64,000 nucleotides of DNA from Pseudarthrobacter sp. NIBRBAC000502770 (GCF_006517815.1 NZ_CP041198.1:1426001-1490000), one strand, 5' to 3'. Positions 1 to 8,498 are shown, counted from the first letter of the stretch. Notes: generated by a model from the sequence alone, not told the origin. Made by a program: numbers and translations.

Positions 1-558
1 ACCGAAGAACTCGGCAGTGAACGCCGGCTCCAGGCCGTCGGTGAACGCGTGGCGGATGGGGAACCAGCCGAGCACGACGCCGAACAGGTACAGGGCGCCC
101 ATTGCCAGCCAGAAGTAGGGGAACGATCCAATGAAGACCAGCACGGGAGGCAGGGCCGAGTCGAGGGCGCTGCCGCGGCGCCAGGCTGCCAGGATGCCCA
201 GCAGGTTGCCCACGACGGCGGCAATCACCAGCGCGGTTCCGCCAAGCAGGAGGGTCCAGCCGATCTGGGATGAGATGACTTCGGTAACGGGTGTGGGGAA
301 GCGTGTAATCGATACCCCCATCTGTCCGGTGAGGATGTTCTGGAGGTAGCCGGCGTACTGCTCCCAGATGGGCCGGTCGTCCACGCCAAGCAGCTTGCGC
401 AGGGCCTCGAGCTGTTCGGGCTGCATTCTGTCCTGGGAGCGGGCGAACATGCGTGATACGGGGTCCCCGGGCATGAAGCGGGGGAGCAGGAAATTCAGGG
501 TGATGGATGCCCAGAAGGCGATCAGGTAGAAACCCAGTCGGCGCAGGATGAAGCGCAC
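1..558 (-). CDS. ABC transporter permease, oligopeptide/DppB type (partial)
   Basis: Inner-membrane permease of a peptide/oligosaccharide-type ABC importer (binding-protein-dependent transport family). The 186 visible residues start MRFILRRLGFYLIAFW, the usual first helix of DppB-like permeases, followed by a large extracytoplasmic loop with LLPRFMPGDP and later helices such as WTLLLGGTALVIAAVVGNLLG. The GTG start at 558 is preceded by GGAGGG six bases upstream. The frame stays open to base 1, so the C-terminal part, including the EAA loop, lies outside the window. It follows the binding-protein gene at 653-2326 on the same strand after 94 bases and probably belongs to the same transporter. 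Confidence 0.85.
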   Translation of the reverse strand, partial: MRFILRRLGFYLIAFWASITLNFLLPRFMPGDPVSRMFARSQDRMQPEQLEALRKLLGVDDRPIWEQYAGYLQNILTGQMGVSITRFPTPVTEVISSQIGWTLLLGGTALVIAAVVGNLLGILAAWRRGSALDSALPPVLVFIGSFPYFWLAMGALYLFGVVLGWFPIRHAFTDGLEPAFTAEFFG

Positions 559-652
559 GGTTTCCCTCCAATTCGGGAGTGATGAAAATTTGGGACCTGG
601 CGGCCGCCGGAGGGACCGGCGGCCGCGAGGTAAGGCGGCGCGGCGCTGGGGA

Positions 653-2326
653 CTACTTGCGCGGTTCCAGGCTGGTCAGCACCAGAACCGTGGTGGGTGC
701 GCGAACCGAGAGGGTGGCGTACGGGTTGTCCTGCGTGGGCCAGCCGGTGAAGCGGGTGTCATTGTATGCACCCCATTCCGGGCCGGAAAACAGCGGCACT
801 ACTGGTGCGACGTCGTTGTATTCTTCCTGCAGCTTGTTGGCAATATCCTTTTGCCTGGACTGGTCAGTCGCTGCAGCGAAGTCGCTCAGCAGGGCATCAG
901 CTTTGGGGTCGCCGAAACGGTGGTAGTTGTCAGAGGCCTTGGTGCCCACCGGCTTCACCGATGCGGAGCCCATGGTGGTGTTGAAGTACTTGTACGGGCT
1001 GGGATCGTTGGCACTCCAGACGATGCCGGAGTCGAAATCACCCTTTTCGTACCCTGCCACCACGGCAGCCCAGTCCGGAGAGTCCACCTTCGCGGTTACG
1101 CCGACCTCCGCCAGGTTCTGGGAGATCACGTTGGCCACGGAGAGCCAGTCGGACGAGGTAGCACCCACGGAAATCTTGAACTCGAACGGTTTGCCGTCCT
1201 TGAGCGTGCGCTTGCCGTCGGGGCCCTTGGGGTAGCCCGCCTTGTCCAGCAGGTCGTTTGCCTGCTGGACGTCGTGCTTGGTCCACGTGCAGTTGTCCTT
1301 GACCTGCGTGTTCTTCCAGGTCTCGTAGTTGCCGGAGAGGCCCGTGCAGTCGGCCGGCTGGGCGTAGCCGCTCATGCCGATCTTGGTGACCTGGTCCCGG
1401 TCCACGGCCATGCTCAGCGCCTTGCGGACATCACCATCGTTGAAGGGCGCCTTGGTGGTGTTGAGCTGCCAGTTGATCATGGCACCGGTCGGAGGGAACC
1501 AGTAGTGCCGGTGGTCCTTGTCCTTTGAGACGAAGGTCTTTTCGATGTTCGGGATGTACTGGGGCGCCCAGTCCACGTCGCCGTTGGCGGCGGCAAGGTT
1601 GGCGCCGTCGTTCCCGGCGAATGCGAGCATCTTGATGCCGGCAATCTTCTGCTTGTCCGGCTGCCAGTAGTTGGGGTTCTTCTTGAGCACGAAGGACTGG
1701 GCCTGGAAGTTGTCCACCTCGGTGTACGGTCCGGTGCCCACAGGTTTGGCGTTGGCGTCCTTTTCCGGATCGGCCAGCGCGGACCAGATGTGCTTGGGCA
1801 GGATGCTGAGCTGGCCTACGTCGTACAGGGCGGGGGACCAGGGCTTGTTGAAGTTGAAGGTGACCTTGTTGCCTTGTGCCGTCACGCCGTCGAGATACTC
1901 GTAGCCGCCCTTCAGCTTCTTCTGGAGCTCGAACGTGTACGCGACGTCGTCGGCAACGAAAGGCTGGCCGTCGGACCACTTCACACCATCACGCAGGGTG
2001 AACGTGATGGACTTACCATCGTCCGCGGCCTTCCAGTCGGTGGCCAGCCACGGCACCGAATTCCCCTGGGCCGGGTTGAAGACCAGGAGGGACTCGTAGA
2101 TGGACTGCTGGACCATGGGGTTGACGGTCGGCGCGAACGGGTTGAAGTTCTGCACGAACGTTCCCATGTCTTCACGGGGAATGGTGAGGAACGCGCTGGC
2201 GTTGGCTGCGGCGTCGGTGCCGCCGGACTTGTTGCCGGTGGCGGCGCAGCCGGTCAGCAGCATCGCGCCTACCGCCAGTCCGGCCGCGGCAATGCGGGCG
2301 GACTTGAGGAACCTGGTTTGTGTCAT
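653..2326 (-). CDS. ABC transporter substrate-binding lipoprotein, family 5 (peptide/oligosaccharide)
   Basis: Extracytoplasmic solute-binding protein of SBP family 5 (DppA/OppA class), 557 residues from ATG 2326. That start is chosen because AGGAAGAG lies 11 bases upstream and it gives a short basic n-region (MTQTRFLKSARI), a hydrophobic stretch and a lipobox LLTGC, so the mature protein is a lipid-anchored lipoprotein. Family features include the NPFAPTVNP stretch, an EDMGTFVQNFNP ligand-lobe start and a GTGPY motif near the middle. It sits between a LacI regulator (2406-3476) and a DppB-like permease. Given the neighbouring GH32 genes the ligand may be a fructo-oligosaccharide rather than a peptide; that is inference. 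Confidence 0.88.
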   Translation of the reverse strand: MTQTRFLKSARIAAAGLAVGAMLLTGCAATGNKSGGTDAAANASAFLTIPREDMGTFVQNFNPFAPTVNPMVQQSIYESLLVFNPAQGNSVPWLATDWKAADDGKSITFTLRDGVKWSDGQPFVADDVAYTFELQKKLKGGYEYLDGVTAQGNKVTFNFNKPWSPALYDVGQLSILPKHIWSALADPEKDANAKPVGTGPYTEVDNFQAQSFVLKKNPNYWQPDKQKIAGIKMLAFAGNDGANLAAANGDVDWAPQYIPNIEKTFVSKDKDHRHYWFPPTGAMINWQLNTTKAPFNDGDVRKALSMAVDRDQVTKIGMSGYAQPADCTGLSGNYETWKNTQVKDNCTWTKHDVQQANDLLDKAGYPKGPDGKRTLKDGKPFEFKISVGATSSDWLSVANVISQNLAEVGVTAKVDSPDWAAVVAGYEKGDFDSGIVWSANDPSPYKYFNTTMGSASVKPVGTKASDNYHRFGDPKADALLSDFAAATDQSRQKDIANKLQEEYNDVAPVVPLFSGPEWGAYNDTRFTGWPTQDNPYATLSVRAPTTVLVLTSLEPRK

Positions 2327-2405
2327 GATGGGGTTATCTCTTCCTGTCTTCATCAGCAAGGTGAAGGGTGGGTTGGGGTTTTGCTCTTCGACGTTGATTT
2401 CGCGG

Positions 2406-3476
2406 TCAGACCGAAGAGCGTTCTAACAGCGGACAGTCGACCAACTGCTGATTGGCAGTGATCGGCTGTCCGGCTGTAAGGGCGGCGAGCGTCTGGACTC
2501 CCAGAGCGCCCATCTTTTCGAACGGCAACGCAACAGTGGTCAGCTTGGGCCTGAGGTAGGCCGCGATGAGTTCCTGGTTGTCGAAGCCGATCACGGCGAT
2601 GTCACCGGGGATGGCCAGGCCACGTTCCTTGATGGCGTCGTAAGCCCCCATGGCCATACGGTCATTGAGGCAAAACAGGGCGGTGGGCCGGTCCTTGGCC
2701 GGGTACCGGTCAAGGATCTGACAGGCAGCGTCGTAGCCTCCGTCTGCCGTCGCATACCCGGCCGCCACGAGCTCCGGATCAAGCTCCAGGCCGGCGTCGG
2801 CCAAGGCCTCCCGGACGCCCTGCAAACGCCCAACAGCTGCCGGGATGCGGGGGTCCAGGTTGATCACACCGATCTTGGTGTGGCCGGCCCTGAGGAGGCG
2901 TTCGACGGCGACCCGTCCGCCCGCGCGTTCGTCAGGGACGATTGAGGGCAGTTTCCCGTCCAGGTCGAAACAGTTGACGAGCACCGTGGGCACTTCGTGC
3001 GCGCTGCGGGGCACATGGACGCCACGGTGGTGCGTTGCGGCGTACAGCAGGCCTTCCACCCGCTGCTCCAGCAGCTTTTCCACAGCAGCATCCTCCATCC
3101 CCTGGTTGGGGCCGGCCGCATCACCCTGGTCCGATGGGGCGATCAGGAGGAACCGGCCGTCAATCCAGGCCTGGTCCTGGGCACCTTTGATGATGTCCAC
3201 GGCGAAGGGGGCGGTGACGATCTCGGTGACGATCCCGTACCAATCGCTGCGCTGGGATGCCAGCGCCCTCGCCCCGGCATTTGGACGGTAGCCCAAAGCC
3301 TGAACCGCCTCAGCGATGCGGACCCGGGTCTCCTCCGAAATGCTGGCGTCTTCACGGTTGTTCAGCACGAAAGAAACAGCTGTCCGGGACACTCCGGCAT
3401 GCTTGGCTACGTCATTCATGGTGACGCCACGCTGCCGGGCAGTGCCGGGTTTGTCGGGGGAGGTGGTCTTCGCCAT
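2406..3476 (-). CDS. LacI-family transcriptional regulator
   Basis: Sugar-responsive repressor of the LacI/GalR family, 356 residues. The N-terminal helix-turn-helix is at about residues 18-40 (VTMNDVAKHAGVSRTAVSF), followed by the hinge region and a periplasmic-binding-protein-like effector domain (VIGFDNQE near the C-terminus). The ATG at 3476 has CTGGAG seven bases upstream. The promoter region 3552-3610 carries two near-palindromic sites (GTAAC...GTTAC type), consistent with autoregulation. The same sites stand upstream of the GH32 gene at 4631-6139, so this protein is the best candidate regulator for both units. It is a different paralogue from the LacI protein at 12206-13249. Confidence 0.93.
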   Translation of the reverse strand: MAKTTSPDKPGTARQRGVTMNDVAKHAGVSRTAVSFVLNNREDASISEETRVRIAEAVQALGYRPNAGARALASQRSDWYGIVTEIVTAPFAVDIIKGAQDQAWIDGRFLLIAPSDQGDAAGPNQGMEDAAVEKLLEQRVEGLLYAATHHRGVHVPRSAHEVPTVLVNCFDLDGKLPSIVPDERAGGRVAVERLLRAGHTKIGVINLDPRIPAAVGRLQGVREALADAGLELDPELVAAGYATADGGYDAACQILDRYPAKDRPTALFCLNDRMAMGAYDAIKERGLAIPGDIAVIGFDNQELIAAYLRPKLTTVALPFEKMGALGVQTLAALTAGQPITANQQLVDCPLLERSSV

Positions 3477-3551
3477 TGAATGCTCCAGAGGTCTTCATTG
3501 AGCCGGGGTTGCCCGTGGTAAAACGGACGTAATTTGGTGACTCTATAAACA

Positions 3552-3565
3552 GTAACTCGCGTTAC
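3552..3565. promoter_or_regulatory. candidate LacI operator (distal copy, lacI promoter)
   Basis: GTAACTCGCGTTAC, with arms GTAAC/GTTAC around a CG-containing centre (arms extend to AGTAAC/GTTACT). It lies just downstream of the -10 box in the transcript direction. An identical 14-mer occurs at 6401-6414. Confidence 0.7.
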
Positions 3566-3581
3566 TTTCGGGCTGTGATCT

Positions 3582-3610
3582 AAGTTACCCGCGTTACTAA
3601 ACGGTGTCAA
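3582..3610 (-). promoter_or_regulatory. promoter of the lacI gene with overlapping operator
   Basis: On the minus strand a perfect -35 TTGACA (3605-3610) is followed after 17 bases by TAACTT (3582-3587). The operator-like site GTTACCCGCGTTAC (3584-3597) covers the spacer and -10 box, so bound repressor would block polymerase. This arrangement is repeated at 6430-6459. Confidence 0.72.
3584..3597. promoter_or_regulatory. candidate LacI operator (overlapping -10)
   Basis: GTTACCCGCGTTAC, a near-palindrome one arm base short of perfect, 32 bases (start to start) from the companion site at 3552. It recurs at 6432-6445 with one change at its last base. Confidence 0.68.
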
Positions 3611-3632
3611 GACGTTTCTTCAGCCGCTGCTG

Positions 3633-4631
3633 TTAGGGGCGGTCCTTGAAGGACTCGACCTTCCCGGGGTCTCTTTCGATGAGGGGGCCGAGGATGTCAT
3701 CGATCCTCAGGAGCATTTCCTGGTCGAGTTTCACTCCTGCGGCACGGACGTTGTCCACGAGCTGCTCGGGCCGGGATGCTCCCACGATGGCCGCCGAGAC
3801 GTTGGGGTTTTGCAGTACCCATGCAACCGCGAAAGCCGCCATGGACAGTCCAATCTCTTCGGCCAGGGGCTTCAATTTCTGGACGCGGATGAGGATGTCC
3901 TCGCTTAGAAAGCGGTGGTCGTTCTTCAGTTCGCCGTTGTCGCCTCGGAAGCGGGAGCCTTCCGGGGCCACCGCGCCGGGGGTGTATTTGCCGGTGAGGA
4001 CTCCCTGGGCGAGCGGAGACCAGCAGATCTGGCCAATGCCCAGTTCCTCGCTCAGGGGAACGATCTCCGGTTCGATGACGCGCCACAGCATGGAATACTG
4101 CGGCTGGTTGGAGATGAGCTGGACCCCAAGGTCCCTGGCAAGGGCAACGCCGGAGCGGATTTCGTCCGCCGTCCACTCCGACACCCCGATATAGTGTGCC
4201 TTCCCCGCCCGGACAATATCGGCAAAAGCCTGCATGGTCTCTTCCAGTGGGGTCTCGTAGTCATACCTGTGCGCCTGGTAGAGATCGACGTAGTCAGTCT
4301 GGAGCCGGCGGAGCGACGAGTTAATGGACTCCATGACGTGTTTGCGGGACAGGCCGCGGTCGTTCCGGCCATCCCCGGTAGGGAAGTAGGCCTTGGTAAA
4401 GATCTCCACGCTTTCACGGCGTGTTCCCTGGAGCGCGACACCCAACGTTTCCTCCGCCCGGGTTCCGGCATAGGCATCGGCAGTGTCGAAGGTGGTGATG
4501 CCCAACTCCAGTGCCTGTTTGACGCATTCCGTCGCAGCGGCCTGGTCGATCTGCTCGCCGTGGGTGACCCAGTTTCCGTAGGCGATTTCGCTGATGTACA
4601 GGCCGGAGGTTCCCAGTTTGCGGTATTCCAT
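3633..4631 (-). CDS. aldo/keto reductase
   Basis: NADPH-dependent oxidoreductase of the aldo/keto reductase family, 332 residues, resembling the voltage-gated-channel beta-subunit branch. The catalytic tetrad can be read: Asp and Tyr in FDTADAYAG, Lys in IFTKAYF and His in DLYQAHRYD. The C-terminal NADP-binding segment (AIVGASRPEQL) is present. Its ATG overlaps the stop of the upstream GH32 gene in a TAATG, so the two are probably translationally coupled. The role in fructan use is not evident; reduction of a released ketose or aldehyde is a guess. Confidence 0.93.
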   Translation of the reverse strand: MEYRKLGTSGLYISEIAYGNWVTHGEQIDQAAATECVKQALELGITTFDTADAYAGTRAEETLGVALQGTRRESVEIFTKAYFPTGDGRNDRGLSRKHVMESINSSLRRLQTDYVDLYQAHRYDYETPLEETMQAFADIVRAGKAHYIGVSEWTADEIRSGVALARDLGVQLISNQPQYSMLWRVIEPEIVPLSEELGIGQICWSPLAQGVLTGKYTPGAVAPEGSRFRGDNGELKNDHRFLSEDILIRVQKLKPLAEEIGLSMAAFAVAWVLQNPNVSAAIVGASRPEQLVDNVRAAGVKLDQEMLLRIDDILGPLIERDPGKVESFKDRP

Positions 4632-6139
4632 TAGGCATCATCCTTTTCGAAGTTGGTGAGTTGGAGCACTGCGTCGGCTGTGCCGCCGGTGGAGTAGAGA
4701 GTGAGGGATGTTTGGGCTGGATCCGGGAAGATCAGTTCGGTCACCGAGACGAGTCCATCGTTCGCGAAGACCTCCACTGAGCAATGGTCGACGAAGATCT
4801 GCAGGGTGTAGTTGCCATCCTTGGCCGCGGAAATGGGGGCGCGGCTGGTGGAGGCGAAGGCTTCGTGGAAGTCGGTGTCGCCTGAGTGCGTGCGGTTCAC
4901 GATCAGGTCCCCGCTGCCGGGGTGGATCCCGATCCGTGTCCCGACCGTCCCGTCCGCCGACCCTCTGACCACAAGCCCGAACTCCTCGGCGTCACCAGGG
5001 GAGAAGGTGACGTCAATAAGCTGTACCGCGGTGCCGCCCTCAACAGTTGCGGGGCCGTTCAGGGCCAGCCGCTGCTCGGGACCGGGTGTCGAAGTTGCCC
5101 TCACTTCCGGTGCGGGGTGCTGCAGGAGCCGGGGATGCCCGTTCACGGAAACGAGGGACATGTCCCGGACCAGGCTCATGGGGCTGCGCCAGGGCGAGGT
5201 GGGGATATGGTTGGCATACTGCCAGTTGTTCATCCAGCCGATCATCAGCCGCCGGCCGTCCGGGACGTTGCTGAACGAGACCGCGGCGTAGTAGTCCCGG
5301 CCCCAGTCCAGCCACTGGTAGTCGGGTACGCGCTCAGGGTCCTGCATTCCCTCGGTGAGGGTTGTCTCGGAACTGAACGTGACGCCGTCGAACTCTCCCA
5401 CGAAGTACTGCCCTGCGGACCCGCCGTTGGGGCCCCCGGGGTTCATGTTCACCGTCAGGACCCATTTCATGGCTGAGGAGTCACCGTCCAGGGGCAGCTC
5501 AAAAAGGTCCGGGCATTCCCAGATGCCTCCCGTGCCATTGGCGGGGCCGAAGGTGCTGAGATATTCCCAGCTCTTGAGGTCCTGTGAGCGGTAGAGCAGG
5601 ACGGTGAAATCATGGGCCTCCACCGCCACCATGACCCAATAGCTGCCCGAAGGGCCGTCGTAGCGGAAGACCTTGGGGTCCCGGAATTCCGGCGAGTTCC
5701 GGGTCAGGACCGGGTTGCCGGCGTACTTCGTCCAGGAGTATCCGCCGTCCGTGCTCCACGCGAGGGACTGCGCCTGCGTGCCCTCGTGGAGGGAGCCCGG
5801 CTTGTACGCGCTGGTGTAGATGGCCACCAGGGGAGCCTTCCCGTCCGCGCCGAATCCGCTGGTGTTGTCGGCGTCCACCACAATGCTGCCGGAGTAGATT
5901 TCCTCGACGTCATCACAGGGAATCGCTACCGGTTGTTCCGTCCAGCTGACCAGGTCGGTAGAAGTCGCATGGCCCCAGGACATATTGGCGTGGACGCTTC
6001 CGAAGGGGTTGTTCTGGTAGTACAGGTGGTAGGTGCCCTCGTGGAAGACAAGCCCGTTCGGATCGTTGAGCCACGTGTCTTTGGCGGCGAAGTGCATTGC
6101 CGGCCTGTAGGTCTCAACGGTGGTGGTAACGCTGTTCAT
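4631..6139 (-). CDS. glycoside hydrolase family 32 (levanase/inulinase/sucrose hydrolase type), copy 1
   Basis: Retaining beta-fructosidase of family GH32, 502 residues from ATG 6139. That start is chosen because the paralogue at 6962-8455 begins at the same aligned residue (MNS/MNT). The nucleophile Asp is in WLNDPNG (about residue 26), the RDP motif in EFRDPKVF and the acid/base Glu in WECPDLF. A beta-sandwich C-terminal domain follows (DHCSVEVFANDG). No signal peptide is visible, so it should act in the cytoplasm on imported fructo-oligosaccharides. It has its own promoter/operator region about 300 bases upstream and is coupled to the aldo/keto reductase gene. Confidence 0.95.
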   Translation of the reverse strand: MNSVTTTVETYRPAMHFAAKDTWLNDPNGLVFHEGTYHLYYQNNPFGSVHANMSWGHATSTDLVSWTEQPVAIPCDDVEEIYSGSIVVDADNTSGFGADGKAPLVAIYTSAYKPGSLHEGTQAQSLAWSTDGGYSWTKYAGNPVLTRNSPEFRDPKVFRYDGPSGSYWVMVAVEAHDFTVLLYRSQDLKSWEYLSTFGPANGTGGIWECPDLFELPLDGDSSAMKWVLTVNMNPGGPNGGSAGQYFVGEFDGVTFSSETTLTEGMQDPERVPDYQWLDWGRDYYAAVSFSNVPDGRRLMIGWMNNWQYANHIPTSPWRSPMSLVRDMSLVSVNGHPRLLQHPAPEVRATSTPGPEQRLALNGPATVEGGTAVQLIDVTFSPGDAEEFGLVVRGSADGTVGTRIGIHPGSGDLIVNRTHSGDTDFHEAFASTSRAPISAAKDGNYTLQIFVDHCSVEVFANDGLVSVTELIFPDPAQTSLTLYSTGGTADAVLQLTNFEKDDA

Positions 6140-6259
6140 TCTTCTCTTTTCATGGCCGTGGCTGAGGTCCTCGGACCTGTGGAGCGGGCGTGTGTTGGCG
6201 TAAAGGGAGCGCTGCGAAATCAACTGGCTGCAATTGCGGGAGTCGGGGTGCTCTCAGGT

Positions 6260-6337
6260 TCATCGCGTGGGGTGAGCGCCTGGCGAAGCAATGCCTGAGT
6301 GGTTCCGTGCCCGGCTTTGGGAGGCGGTGTCCGCCAT
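6260..6337 (-). pseudogene. lacI 5'-end relic or 25-residue leader ORF upstream of GH32 copy 1
   Basis: The ribosome site and ATG of the lacI gene at 3476 recur here almost unchanged (CTGGAGCATCCA-ATG; bases 6326-6360 match 3465-3499 closely). The following codons (MADTASQSRARNH...) match lacI for only about five residues and stop after 25 residues. This is either the stump of a duplicated lacI left when the promoter region was copied, or a translated leader peptide in the 290-base leader of the GH32 transcript. Sequence between 6140 and 6260 shows no gene. Confidence 0.45.
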
Positions 6338-6400
6338 TGGATGCTCCAGAAGTCTTCGTTGAACTGGACGTTGGCCGCTAGTGGTTTGCGCTTACCTGTA

Positions 6401-6414
6401 GTAACTCGCGTTAC
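6401..6414. promoter_or_regulatory. candidate LacI operator upstream of GH32 copy 1
   Basis: GTAACTCGCGTTAC, identical to 3552-3565, placed downstream of the -10 box in the transcript direction. Confidence 0.7.
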
Positions 6415-6429
6415 CTTGGTGCGTGATCT

Positions 6430-6459
6430 AAGTTACCCGCGTTAGTTTGTTGGTGTCAA
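6430..6459 (-). promoter_or_regulatory. promoter of GH32 copy 1 with overlapping operator
   Basis: On the minus strand TTGACA (6454-6459) is followed after 18 bases by TAACTT (6430-6435). The operator-like site 6432-6445 overlaps the spacer and -10 box exactly as in the lacI promoter at 3582-3610. The start of transcription would lie about 300 bases before the GH32 ATG at 6139. Confidence 0.68.
6432..6445. promoter_or_regulatory. candidate LacI operator (overlapping -10, GH32 copy 1)
   Basis: GTTACCCGCGTTAG, one base different from 3584-3597 and 31 bases from its companion at 6401. Confidence 0.66.
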
Positions 6460-6595
6460 AGTTTTTTTGAACATGTCCGCCGTCGCCCCCTACGTGGAGG
6501 GTTTCGTTCAATGACGGGTCTAAGGGCGAGGAAGATGCTGGCGGGGACGATTTCCCGGCCCACACGCCTCGCGCAGGCGAGCTGGGGATGCTGGC

Positions 6596-6958
6596 CTACT
6601 GTCGCCATGCCGACAGTTCGTCGGCTGTAGGCGGAGCTGCGCCTTTTCGGCTGACCGTGATTGCGGCTGCGGCGGCTGCAGTTCGGCCGGGAGTTTCCTG
6701 GACCTGGTGTGCCGGTCCGTGTGTTCCGCGCGCCAGGAGCCCGCAAAAGAGGGCGGCCATGTATGAGTCTCCTGCTCCGATGGTGTCGACGACCAGCGAA
6801 GGGAATGCCGGTACCTGCACACTGCCGTGAGGAGTCATCAGGAGCGATCCGTCTACACCCAGTGTGGTGACCACCTCCGGTGAGTTGACGACATCTATCA
6901 GGGCCTCGCCGACCACAAGGACGTCAGGGCCGTGCGGTTGTTTGGAGCAGGTGTACAT
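6596..6958 (-). pseudogene. PfkB-family sugar kinase (fructokinase-like), internally deleted
   Basis: The 120-residue frame begins with the N-terminal PfkB beta-strand (DVLVVGEALIDVV) and then jumps to the C-terminal part (VVTTLGVDGSLLMTP, then DTIGAGDSYMAALFCGLL with the catalytic Asp of the GAGD motif). PfkB kinases are about 300 residues, so roughly 180-200 central residues, including most of the sugar-binding lid, are missing while the frame is kept. It starts 3 bases after the stop of the GH32 gene 6962-8455, as expected for an operon fructokinase. It is almost certainly inactive as a kinase. Confidence 0.82.
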
Positions 6959-6961
6959 GTT

Positions 6962-8455
6962 TCAGGCGAGCGGCGTCAGCTGAAGGGAAGCGGCGGCTGT
7001 TCCGCCGGTCGAGTAGAGCGCCAGCGAGGTCGCGGAGGGGTCAGGGAAGATCAGTTCGGTCAGCGTCACGAGCCCGTCCTGCGCAAAGATCTCAACGGAG
7101 CAGTGGTCGACGAAGATCTGCAGCGAGTAGGTCCCATCGGGGCCCGGCTGGATGGGTGCGGTGCTGACGGAGGGGAAGGCGTCGTGGAATCCACTGTCGC
7201 CGGAGTTGGTGCGGTCCACAAGGAGTTCGCCGGATACCGAACGGATGCCAATCCTGGTAGCGGCACCATCCTCGCCGCCCCTGACCGCAACGCCGTATTC
7301 TTCCGCTGTTCCCGGAGTGAAGGTGACCTGTATCTGCTCGACGGCCGTGCCGCCGTCGACCGCAACCGTCCCGTCCAGTTGCAGCTGCTGAGCGGGAACG
7401 GGAGCCGAGTTGGCGGTGTATTCGGCGGCGGGTTGCTGGACCAGCCGCGGCTGTCCGTTGACGGAGGTGAGGGTGACGTCGCGGACGAGGCTCATGGGGC
7501 TGCGCCAGGGCGAGGTGGGGATGTGGTTGGCGTACTGCCAGTTGTTCATCCAGCCGATCATCAGCCGGCGCCCGTCCGGGACGTTGCTGAAGGAGACTGC
7601 TGCGTAGTAGTCCCGGCCCCAGTCCAGCCACTGGTAGTCGGCTACCCGGCCGTCGTCCTGCATGCCTTCGGTGACCGTGGTTTCGGAGCGGAACGTCACG
7701 CCGTCGAACTGTCCTACGAAGTATTGCCCGGCGGATCCGCCGTTGGGGCCGCCGGGGTTCATGTTCACGGTCAGGATCCATCGGGTGTTCCCCGCGTCGC
7801 CGTCCAGGGGAAGTTCGAAAAGATCCGGGCATTCCCAGATGCCTCCCGTGCCGTTCGCGGGGCCGAAGGTGCTGAGGTACTCCCAGGTCTTCAGGTTGTC
7901 GGAACGGTAGAGGAGGACAGCGTAGTCGTGGGCTTCGACGGCGGCCATCACCCAGTAGCTGCCTGCGGGGCCGTCGTAGCGGAAGACCTTGGGGTCACGG
8001 AACTCGGGGGAGTCACGCGTGAGTACGGGGTTGCCCGCGTACTTGGTCCATGAGTAGCCGCCGTCTGTACTCCAGGCGAGGGATTGGGCCTGGATGCCGG
8101 GGTGGGCTGAGGCGGGCTTGAAGGCGCTGGTGTAAATGGCTACCAGCGGGGCCGTGCCGCTGGTGCCGAAACCGGAGGTGTTCCCGTGGTCCACCACGAT
8201 GCTGCCGGAGAAGATCTCTTCAGTGTCATCGCATGGGATGGCCACCGGCTGCTCTTCCCAGTTCACCAGGTCTGTGGATGTTGCGTGTCCCCAGGACATG
8301 TTGCTGTGGACGTTCCCGAACGGGTTGTTCTGGTAGTAGAGGTGGTAGGTGCCTTCGTGGAAGACCAGGCCGTTGGGGTCGTTAAGCCAGGTCTCCCTGG
8401 CCGTGTAGTGCATGGCCGGGCGGAAGGTCTCAAGGGTGGACGTGACAGTGTTCAT
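6962..8455 (-). CDS. glycoside hydrolase family 32 (levanase/inulinase/sucrose hydrolase type), copy 2
   Basis: Second GH32 beta-fructosidase, 497 residues, strongly similar along its whole length to the product of 4631-6139. Catalytic motifs are WLNDPNG (about residue 26), EFRDPKVF and WECPDLF, with the C-terminal beta-sandwich ending DHCSVEIFAQDG. There is no signal peptide, so it is probably cytoplasmic. It follows the binding-protein gene (8549-10159) after a 93-base gap holding a large hairpin and precedes the deleted fructokinase. Together with the transporter genes it forms a fructo-oligosaccharide import and cleavage operon. Confidence 0.95.
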   Translation of the reverse strand: MNTVTSTLETFRPAMHYTARETWLNDPNGLVFHEGTYHLYYQNNPFGNVHSNMSWGHATSTDLVNWEEQPVAIPCDDTEEIFSGSIVVDHGNTSGFGTSGTAPLVAIYTSAFKPASAHPGIQAQSLAWSTDGGYSWTKYAGNPVLTRDSPEFRDPKVFRYDGPAGSYWVMAAVEAHDYAVLLYRSDNLKTWEYLSTFGPANGTGGIWECPDLFELPLDGDAGNTRWILTVNMNPGGPNGGSAGQYFVGQFDGVTFRSETTVTEGMQDDGRVADYQWLDWGRDYYAAVSFSNVPDGRRLMIGWMNNWQYANHIPTSPWRSPMSLVRDVTLTSVNGQPRLVQQPAAEYTANSAPVPAQQLQLDGTVAVDGGTAVEQIQVTFTPGTAEEYGVAVRGGEDGAATRIGIRSVSGELLVDRTNSGDSGFHDAFPSVSTAPIQPGPDGTYSLQIFVDHCSVEIFAQDGLVTLTELIFPDPSATSLALYSTGGTAAASLQLTPLA

Positions 8456-8498
8456 GGGTCTCTTTCGTGATGCCGCCGGCCGGGGCGGCGCAGGCTGG

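Noticed and set aside
6932..8053. 373-codon plus-strand frame
   Set aside because: Antisense shadow of GH32 copy 2; a similar shadow exists opposite copy 1.
4631..8455. GH32 pair as an assembly duplication artefact
   Set aside because: The two copies differ throughout at protein and DNA level and have different flanks.
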